The notes beneath the pieces are model-generated. The model worked only from the letters and a program-made list of their open reading frames with translations. It ran no database searches and was not told the DNA's origin. The position numbers and the translations under genes are program-made. A stretch of 24,055 bases of DNA from a virus, in the IMG/VR virus record IMGVR_UViG_3300044732_001271, positions 1-24,055 of that record; one strand, given 5' to 3'. Of the stretch, positions 21,501 to 24,055 are shown one piece after another (the stretch's first letter is position 1; each line of letters begins with the position of its first letter).

Positions 21501-24055
21501 CGGTCGAAGTAAATACCCCAGATTTCATGGCCGGTTTTTGTGGTCTGCACCACTTTCAATTTTGCCATTGGGGCTGACATTCGGCCTTGTTCGTCCATGA
21601 TCCTGTCCCCAGGCTTCATGGTCATAATCATAGCCTTACCGTCTGGGCGGTAAACATAGAGGTCGCCTTCGCGGGTGTAGCCCTCGGGGAGGGCGATGCC
21701 GTAGGCGTCCACAAATGCCGCATTAGCTGGCAGGTTGAATTTGATGGCCTCTTTGACAGCTAGGCGCACTTGCTGAATAGCTCCAGCCTCGCCGTAGGTT
21801 GCTCCATACACTGCAACCGCCTCCTCTGGCGTCATCTGCTCTGGCGGCTTGGCGGCGGCCTCTTTTTGGCTTGCCTGGGCTGGCTCTTGTGGCAAGTTGG
21901 TTGCAGTAGCCGGAGAGATCGACCCCTCACCCGGTGCAACGTTGCTCACTCCCGCCTCCTCGGTCTGGCCGCCTTGGGGGCGGGCTTGTGTCTGGGCTAG
22001 GGCTTGGCGCATTTCGCGGAAGCCTCGCACAAGTAATGATTTGCCGTCTGTAGCTGCGGTTAATCCGCGCTTTTCAATGGCTGCAATAGCTTTGTCCAAG
22101 TCCGCCCGATTTTGATTCTTCTCTGGGACTGGAATTGTGAGTTCACCCATCGACTCGTCCTTGATGGCTGCATCTAAGACGCGATCCAAGTAATTGCCAG
22201 CCTCCGGCGCAGGCACGGCCTCGACTGGCGGCTTGATCTTGGCGGCGGGCACAGTGGCCTTGGTGCCGTCCTCAAACTTCACTTTAACTTTGCCAAAGGC
22301 GTTGCCGATGACTTCGGCGTTCTTGCCGTCCACGGACACGGCCTTGCCTTCGTAGTTGCTGGCCTCGCGCTTGGCTTTGGCTTCCTGCTCTTTGCCTGTC
22401 AGCTTGCCGGTTATCTGGCGCTTGATGGCGGCAAATCTCATGCCCTCAGCGTAGAGCTTCTTGGCTCTAATCTCGGGGTCGTTCTCCATCCTTTGAATGG
22501 TGGCCTTGCTCTTTTCGTGGGCAGCCTGGGCACGAGCCATCTGGTCGGCCTGGGTAGGCGTCAGGGCTGGCTCGGCTGGCTGGCTAGCTGCTGGTGCAGG
22601 CTCAGGAGGCGCTTCTTGTGCCGGTGCTGGCGGTTGCTCTGGCACCACGGGCACGACTTCTGGCACTTGGCCTTGCGGCGGCTCAGTCGGCAGTTGCACG
22701 GTTTCCGGCTCATTGGCTGGTGTCGGGATGGTAGCGGGTGCGGGATTTGAACGGTTAAGGATCTGGCGATGTTGTTCGGTTAGGTCACTCTCTTCTACCC
22801 AACCCCCAGCCTTCCCGTTTGTGACGTAGAGGATGGTTTTGCCGCGAATAGATGTTTCTTTTACGCCGGTCAGTCTCCAGCCGGTTCCAGCTAAAGAGAA
22901 CTTGCTGTCTGAGTCCTTGTTAGACAGTGCCCTGAGGTCGGATAGCGGATTGCTGGATGATGGCGGTGGCACTTGTCCATTCTTCTCCTCCCACTGCTTC
23001 CGCTTTTCCCTTGCCTCTTTGCGCTCTTGCGAGTGTGGCTCTGTATCATTGAAAGCGTCATCAACCTCTTTCTTGCCTGCCTGCCATTCGGCGTGCGCCC
23101 TATCCATCTCAGCATCCAATGTGGATGCAGGCGAAAGATTTGAACTTTCGTTTTCTGATAATGAGTCAGATGTCTTAACCTCTGGACCAGCCTGCGGCGT
23201 GGATTCTGCCGTGGCAGGCTTGGCCTGTCCAGCCTTTTTCTTGGCGGCTGGCTTAGCCTTGGCTGCTGCTTCGGCGTCGATCTGGGCCTTTCGCTCGGCC
23301 TCGGTGAGGTTGACCATGCCCGCTAGCCCTTCCTGGGCCTCGTCGGTCAGCCACTCGGCGGCGGCGTTGCGGAGCACGGGCTTGTCTTTGTAGAGGTAAA
23401 TGAGGGGCGTAACCTTGGTATCTGGCGTGATCTTCCCGCCTTTGTTGACAAATCCAAGCGCCTCCTGCTCCTCGATGTCGAGGCTTTCAAGGCTCTGGCC
23501 CTGGGCGATCTTGACCACACCTGCGGCGGCCTGCCTAGCCACGGCGGCGGGCGGCCTGCCTGTGCGCTTGGCTGTGGCGGCTACGGACTGCGGGAGAGGT
23601 GTCGCGCCCGTGGGGTTGAACTTGGCGACCATCTCCGCCACATCGGCACTGGCAGATGTCGGAGTATCATCGACAACAATGGTTTCCTTTAGTTTGTAGC
23701 CAAAAGCTGCGGCCAGTGCCTCTACGTCAGGATTGGGTCCACCTTCCAACGAGTCCTCTAGCAGTTTGAGGGTTTTTTCTTCGGCTTCGGTAAGGCGGGC
23801 ACCGATAGTCACTTGCTCAGGCGTGCCATCTTTACCAAGTGTGAACTCGCCATCCTTCTTTGCCCGCAAAGAGGCAAGACGTGCTCGGGCTGCTTTTTCG
23901 AGTCCCGTCTTTGAAATGCTGGGGAGTTCAGCCGGGCGGGGCTGCACGGGCATGGCTGGGCTGCCTGCCTCTGGGGGCGGGGCCATGCCGGGGCCTTCGG
24001 TGCCTGCTTGGCGGCGGGCCTGCATGAGAGCGCCTGCACCGCCCATGAGGGCTGT
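9566..24055 (-). CDS. Giant large polyvalent protein (at least 4826 aa), probably virion-delivered; 5' end open
   Basis: One frame encodes at least 4826 residues from the ATG at 24046; it is open to the edge (codons for T-A-L precede), so the real start may be outside. Residues below count from that ATG. About 564-606 is a small KOW/SH3-like segment (GKAVSVDGKNAEVIG...KFEDGTKATV); 996-1238 zincin 1; 1388-1421 HeH/SAP-like (FTLKAEAKKAGIELD); 2003-2212 beta-clamp-like; 2591-2730 LPD5; 2847-3130 LPD1 with zincin; 3152-3300 and 3320-3537 ART-like; 3538-3927 helical; 3939-4080 bracketed cassette; about 4085-4826 ejection-type C-terminus. Pro/Ala-rich linkers lie near 436-500 and 2553-2590. Such polyvalent proteins of phages and conjugative elements are thought to enter the host with DNA and counter defences. 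Delivery and individual activities are inferred. Confidence 0.9.
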   Translation of the reverse strand, partial: TALMGGAGALMQARRQAGTEGPGMAPPPEAGSPAMPVQPRPAELPSISKTGLEKAARARLASLRAKKDGEFTLGKDGTPEQVTIGARLTEAEEKTLKLLEDSLEGGPNPDVEALAAAFGYKLKETIVVDDTPTSASADVAEMVAKFNPTGATPLPQSVAATAKRTGRPPAAVARQAAAGVVKIAQGQSLESLDIEEQEALGFVNKGGKITPDTKVTPLIYLYKDKPVLRNAAAEWLTDEAQEGLAGMVNLTEAERKAQIDAEAAAKAKPAAKKKAGQAKPATAESTPQAGPEVKTSDSLSENESSNLSPASTLDAEMDRAHAEWQAGKKEVDDAFNDTEPHSQERKEAREKRKQWEEKNGQVPPPSSSNPLSDLRALSNKDSDSKFSLAGTGWRLTGVKETSIRGKTILYVTNGKAGGWVEESDLTEQHRQILNRSNPAPATIPTPANEPETVQLPTEPPQGQVPEVVPVVPEQPPAPAQEAPPEPAPAASQPAEPALTPTQADQMARAQAAHEKSKATIQRMENDPEIRAKKLYAEGMRFAAIKRQITGKLTGKEQEAKAKREASNYEGKAVSVDGKNAEVIGNAFGKVKVKFEDGTKATVPAAKIKPPVEAVPAPEAGNYLDRVLDAAIKDESMGELTIPVPEKNQNRADLDKAIAAIEKRGLTAATDGKSLLVRGFREMRQALAQTQARPQGGQTEEAGVSNVAPGEGSISPATATNLPQEPAQASQKEAAAKPPEQMTPEEAVAVYGATYGEAGAIQQVRLAVKEAIKFNLPANAAFVDAYGIALPEGYTREGDLYVYRPDGKAMIMTMKPGDRIMDEQGRMSAPMAKLKVVQTTKTGHEIWGIYFDRDGVIEGPYKLGDYAPELEEGGRIIRANEAAPSPAPASQPAGQAEAEAADWTESDYQKSELLEREARRTDSPERLAEILKQSAGLPSEGRIANEVANRRIASDETFEAAAANVEANKMVQPTYWQAIRTKRQAQPAQPPRPATPEGRAEAALAEYEAEVRKALVGKPSKAAKDLAARKLDLAKRLRARLKAMAGAVDFDVYAKDLRAKSGELEVKPVGRKGSILFINPEKLINRLTAKHATTEAGREAMDVFILHEFIHKAAIGNMDGAKIIGLYNLLTPEAKAASKALYLADSGLTDFQQEGTAGKEFAAAHEWFAQLVEARLRGKISNQAEIEASQDPAFRDRLMALLRDFVAQLRDIAKLVTDKAEAARIEAEADAVQAIVADMATKAGLEIQTKDDKAAFYISEIRPTNRGQSIFEVGVDKDGDGRSERELRRSFRTLDEAMAYGESHGIRNATPKPWALIGNTHVTRKGDANITVQGKPGAYEVIDGAHTRKFQTLRDVRGYLDTHIFEGSDAYADQIAALPADEVAEMRVELEASDIFTLKAEAKKAGIELDKKATKPQVIDALMANAAQAKAGLEIQAGPEAAPQAPASQDEALKVIDAAIRRYDERSRPYEGGQGIAVGAENANDRIAADALMSMKRAVREGKDIDEALKIAIADAHEMVRNHNRKRPKDINWQRWEGTADSILTMTAANAKSAKPAASAQAQPAPQAEPAQASQTDEADKALAEAFTGLFLPPSNQASLRLPPQGSLEQTDLPRDRRDAMMKAASVLVDAGVKTPAELAARLDKLAPGGQLRQYSRAFWRLMTGFDSTLEEKPDWQAVYQASPAPVAAKADQTLWADLSRFFASENSDGSRAAALKDLKAGTASDDAKGYLIDLLANPNYKGTAKSLAPQLIARLKATMPPATSPEAPTTAEANVPVTAEMVSKWFRAYYGGNAPVTKVLPGLFKIGDSLYGLYSVNKLTDQQVLNGVPFGDSQMLIKEEETAEEVPALPASVTPAQAEAVAEEAAMPEPAKQAAPFDAAAAKGQKKFLLAEVAAAVKAAPKRADMTQEQKDAITNLEDKFRNWDSLNEEERKTYASELAAAKADAERLIGYVTIEVPGDGTFTILNEKEALYRFQKKADKFPVSQAKDDLPAKPTAQAPTAVPALKKAKTTADVVAAVFPMVSTDTTRGEGLQKVKGEGAYLWATNGRFAVRVEHENGGGKGQEAIVYDEKGNAQPWPEGEQNPTMEAIIPDDKAFTPYTLDTARWFSLMSQARAVIKDLPGETGTASKAVSLYRNPDGSLGLFASDVNRGDYAHNIQPEAQILAAYNPDYFQTILRVARNLGHEQIELRIQDDVSPATLRAGNALFVLMPMRINGAAAYSPQPARPAPPVTAEAPAEPKAVALRTQDDTPYKGKTPQELLEIAAPYEQTGENYNRNIAEATARMRRALEMDAKFWQLNADELAVRLEKWASPAAATTYATQQKPVKGQGRSNAASTPAPDVAGEGSELQRKPETLQPDGDQSETSTSGAAAQDSDEILLLDLTLEQERILAQLPKAEAAEALKKGLGYDRPQTTTHRLPSDPWVYMDRQGEKRLGYIDQEGKPHMLTIEESAEKRQDIARFEAEQKQRMESRMNALREDARIQDEKRIFQVMPSGPAYYRKGGKWYERGTDRQLGRKKEDGLALQTLEGPNAALYEVKVVSEGGTMYYQNLRQASPAAAPPAQPGQEAAQPAQAPAPEGQGGAKPAKAEAGIADFGAKLGGARKDKVATVNEELSDDEIAGKTLSEIWPKSEIASIEDDELAAFATTLRGVIPTKPQKGYKLNAWVAKVKMVKELMRHATEKGVPEMISMLRSTKYNLGALADKVALLQGIDRTQWDRIGEVRNYPDAYRYGEGVGNMTKIPSPHAEAEVDGRRVRADNLDTLLEAVVAKVSEGKAEAKMQFEVRGRTGKWGINKKGDPLYRKLKTFEDSKEALAYVTSNYADLVAAWEGVKERDNIKETDLRKTENRPRTAEDWRKGKDATPEMFAQAFGFRGVEFGNWVSQGANAKERQGMMNEAYDALHDLASILSIPTKALSLNGQIGLGFGSRGKGWASAHYEPGNLVINLTKTRGAGSLAHELFHAFDHYFGRARGASIKNNAGVYITNEPETRYVNEKTGHSLSVKRWNEIKDGRGRISNEADWKLQKGVRPEVEEAFTALVKALDDSPMAKRASLNDKGKQGYWGSTIERAARSFENYVIYKMQQKGYQNDYLANVVRIEDFVRDPGRYPYLLDEEIEPVAKAFDDLFATIKTRETDSGVALYNPPSQGSSLPPAEDELGEVAEFYDLETKQTIRSGEPVTFNYARNNTPAFRAGATFQQDIEPAGRYLSPVSKEATNAIPSLEYGEIAFKSPLVLEWRGYGEDGWKKRLSARFGGKKGKVLSKAIAAAGYDGIITVSPTRGGQYATETVDLRMFRPADKGQPASLALPPAGQAVTPAQDAEYLAAVAAGDLAKAQAMVDEKLASVGAMWHGTPSGDLQGGTTGLHIGTRQAATEALEARIGIPADGKGWDGSREYGKTLLAGKDRINSGQFGKYRLSGYNTDAPNADYYPTKMPTVGKSVPVDPTWKPWLRPVLIVGEMTNTRSSPISDAAANRKIQRKRGAFYTNEGEDAGSVSAVLPNGESVRVKLADPVTRDESGEVIPLSERFNPASPSILRNPPAPEGGPAASQEARQPEADEEADPDLAAFMAEQQRLAEEEAAVREALRNDPDAIDAVQASGAMSARNLSKQFEYPEARAVYQALTAARDQLGGPETVQLDKLRKWAKETFESDPEKYVQWAADMAEESKLLDVDEQAVLGQAFQFLTREARLTGDKNIRALLNKVGNYYLDTGTRLAQAMSARRDPLETPQERWTKALDIVFGPSEAVRRKLRILPTAAGKARRIASLEAELAEARGSRRADVEAALKTARAQETKEELLEKDDAESEKIKQAVLKNMGVTEDDLMLSGTDRHALQSAILDLPAVKTGLEAYKGKDNDGYNIMRLAFRGFSDEHIANALNLNQDDVGKFIHDATAAIIRPAVAAQVKAGTGFGGLIKAGFAKIKKAVGLGLPPSQDGGLDKEYMDAVQAGDLAKAQRMVDETRLMPRKVHNLNGIEVIRNPKDSDYKQLNAEYRKEYPFDKSGDPTTRFTTDAFGNRWIWRSDLGMHSLVEPRVEKAEGKTVGQNEFNWNQENAEPVVRDKSGAVIPLSQRFNAASPSSLRLPPKAIEAQPALIKGKRQTVDDVTAEVNRVMAYALQSAKARNSGKLMSKVVMTPGGQRVRVFVPFDPDDMANYYAFAREYTAAKASAFDKVYEYWINWPLLSGPQTQVANITGNAAQVAWHYTGQRLAEATLNLAYQDPNAPQFREFKHILKGFWQGIGPAFEMARETFLTEGDTIRHKYLGQPLEIDVVDGDLDKVGNIRASVGGQAGRISRLPGRVLRFTDAFFKTAIMYAEASAVAYRRAHVEAKRQGLKGQARAAFIDTEIANTLNDTSSAVWGEVMKTAEELLFQDDNSATEIVDTVLGGYKGIKDLEKLLAEAEAKGDSDLAAKLQKRIRSRKFVGSLMRWIFPFQRTPTNIVRAGIKKAGGSAISLLYGLTRAGWLAMGKDGVPVIKSYPKAMQIKDASETLLAGLGWLALASMLEGDDNDDEKPVLLVGTRSHSLKERAATDQFLRKYGGENSIVWQDGKGKVLGSLPFGRYEPAATTLTTWIDAYRNYQEVKRLKSQGENASYTTYMLSSLVSSLEDKSFLQGFANAMQFVRDVEEKRENPDQNAGVKMLMNNVIPNLIKQPLRNMDDVLRERTTAGPGYAALPNPTIAPKLPVFAAQPKISTTGERLPKAFTPPARLLFQANTKVTPQPDALLYRANRLHPTKRWSPQPLQRDDYTADPPGKAKPVPITDPAKKRQFAELAGRLYAAKAAQVAAKAMPSEKAQPGESLIKAFKKAREDAMAAARAQAHAMGLHKATATP
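9569..11794 (-). other. Domain: C-terminal ejection/internal-virion-type region (residues about 4085-4826)
   Basis: Motifs are INWPLLSGPQTQVANITGN (from residue 4173), recalling NxLLSGPxTHxxN in phage internal virion proteins, and FPFQRTPTNIVRAG (from 4426). A hydrophobic helix with ETLLAGLGWLALASML lies near 4480. The tail is long, helical, basic and rich in Ala and Lys. This part argues that the whole protein is packaged and ejected with DNA. A link to T7 gp16-like ejectosomes is an inference. Confidence 0.6.
11807..12232 (-). other. Domain: second bracketed cassette with non-ART cargo (residues 3939-4080)
   Basis: It has the same opening (YMDAVQAGDLAKAQRMVDE) and closing (EPVVRDKSGAVIPLSQRFN, SLRLPP) as the module at 13436-14089, but the about 95 residues between are different. 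They include GIEVIRNPKDSDYKQLNAEY and TTDAFGNRWIWRSDLGMHS and have no HGT motif. The GNxYIW...xMH pattern recalls another small domain common in phage polyvalent proteins. Confidence 0.6.
13436..14089 (-). other. Domain: ADP-ribosyltransferase-like module 2 (residues 3320-3537)
   Basis: The module opens with YLAAVAAGDLAKAQAMVDE, a lead-in common before polyvalent ART domains. Next is WHGTPSGDL (His3348) and GLHIGTRQAATEAL, the ART strand-helix start, then late FYTNEGEDAGSVSAVLPNG. It closes with DPVTRDESGEVIPLSERF and ILRNPP. The interior DNA (about 13560-13880) is AT-richer than its ends. Likely an NAD-using toxin-type or modifying domain; activity is inferred. Confidence 0.65.
14147..14593 (-). 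other. Domain: ADP-ribosyltransferase-like module 1 (residues 3152-3300)
   Basis: Features are FNYARNNTPAF, DIEPAGRYLSP, a strand FKSPLVLEW, and IAAAGYDGIITVSP (GYDG at 3267-3270) followed by TETVDLRMF. The order of GYDGI then E-x-V-x-LR resembles the C-terminal half of phage ART-fold modules, but no classic R-S-E or H-Y-E triad can be fixed with confidence. It is bounded by SSLPP and SLALPP junctions. Confidence 0.45.
14657..15508 (-). other. Domain: LPD1 with embedded zinc-peptidase motif (residues about 2847-3130)
   Basis: RPRTAEDWRKGKDATPEMF and FGFRGVEFGNWVSQG are the hallmark LPD1 N-terminal block; ALSLNGQIGLGFGSRG and NLVINLTKTRGAGSLAHELFH follow. The motif HELFH (His2956, Glu2957, His2960) is intact, so it may be a second metallopeptidase. 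A helical C-terminal part (RAARSFENYVIYKMQQKG) completes the family pattern. Confidence 0.85.
15857..16276 (-). other. Domain: LPD5 (residues about 2591-2730)
   Basis: IADFGAKLGGARKDK opens the segment, matching the FGEKIGGARKDL signature of LPD5. Next comes TLSEIWPKSEIASIED and LRGVIPTKPQKGYKLNAWVAKV, the second LPD5 block. LPD5 commonly precedes LPD1 in polyvalent proteins, as here. The function is not known. Confidence 0.75.
17411..18040 (-). other. Domain: beta sliding-clamp-like (DnaN domains II-III) (residues 2003-2212)
   Basis: The segment starts with TTADVVAAVFPMVSTDTTRG and reaches YLWATNGRFAVRVE (Asn2044-Arg2046), the counterpart of the clamp signature ATDGHRLA after DxxR. It continues with GSLGLFASDVNRG and NPDYFQTILRVARNLG, comparable to the domain III NxxYhxDhLxAL helix. 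It ends IELRIQDDVSPATLR...FVLMPMRI (2208-2212), close to the DnaN C-terminus yVVMPMRL. About 210 residues would hold two of the three clamp domains; domain I is not seen. The AT content is visibly higher at 17790-17960. Confidence 0.65.
20333..21061 (-). other. Domain: first zincin metallopeptidase of the polyvalent protein (residues 996-1238)
   Basis: A helical lead-in is followed by strands (SILFINPEKLINRL) and the zinc helix VFILHEFIHKAAIG: His1103, Glu1104, His1107. A later helix AAAHEWFAQLVEARL carries Glu1162, a plausible third ligand. This matches the zincin-like metallopeptidase modules of polyvalent proteins. Active-site residues are intact. The target is unknown. Confidence 0.75.

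Noticed and set aside
22560-22740. Pro/Ala/Gln-rich repetitive stretch as a DNA repeat or CRISPR-like array
   Set aside because: There is no regular unit or spacer; it is a low-complexity linker between domains of the polyvalent protein.
1-24055. Window ends joining as a circular genome through the giant gene
   Set aside because: Joining the left-edge partial gene to the right edge puts the codons out of frame with the giant gene, and no terminal repeat is visible.

Overview
The window is a stretch of a tailed-phage (or prophage) genome, read entirely from the minus strand. Gene order is therefore given from right to left. The best fit is a podovirus-like phage: a portal protein, a giant virion-type polyvalent protein with an ejection-protein-like C-terminus, a tail-fibre protein, a lysis block, and no tail-tube, sheath or tape-measure gene. 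The DNA is GC-rich. Most gene junctions are ATGA overlaps (the next ATG overlaps the previous TGA) or very short gaps, and almost no start has a Shine-Dalgarno sequence. That points to a host that relies little on SD sequences (Bacteroidota, Verrucomicrobiota and similar groups are possibilities), but the host cannot be identified from this window.

From about 24055 to 9566 one reading frame covers 60% of the window. It encodes at least 4826 residues and is open at the right edge, so its true N-terminus may lie outside. It is a large polyvalent protein of the type phages are thought to deliver with their DNA. Modules that can be read include a first HExxH zincin, a HeH/SAP-like segment, a domain resembling domains II-III of the bacterial beta sliding clamp, LPD5, LPD1 with a second HExxH, two ADP-ribosyltransferase-like modules, a bracketed cassette with different cargo, a mostly helical segment, and a long C-terminal region with ejection-protein-like motifs. 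Pro/Ala-rich linkers and a recurring L-x-L-P-P motif separate modules.

From 9549 to 4679 lie the portal, a small helical protein, a beta-rich protein, a tiny Gly/Leu-repeat protein, a tail-fibre-like protein, two small unknown proteins and a small matrixin-type metalloprotease. From 4672 to 2478 is a lysis-type block: a two-TM membrane protein, a DUF1353 protein, two tiny proteins, an endolysin with peptidoglycan-binding and CHAP domains, and an unknown 84-aa protein. From 2481 to 204 lie a SAM-methyltransferase, a GT-A-fold glycosyltransferase and a Tad2-family (DUF2829) protein, a predicted anti-Thoeris factor. A strong intrinsic terminator follows. A new transcription unit with a plausible promoter begins at about 148 and runs off the left edge.

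The genes read together as a late operon for DNA delivery, host attachment and lysis, with a modification/anti-defence cassette at its 3' end. The most unusual features are the clamp-like fold inside a polyvalent protein, the duplicated bracket with swapped cargo, the recurring LPP junctions beside two embedded zincins, and a 14-bp element repeated exactly at three gene starts. No RNA genes, CRISPR arrays or insertion sequences were seen. No stretch over 300 bases lacks a gene.
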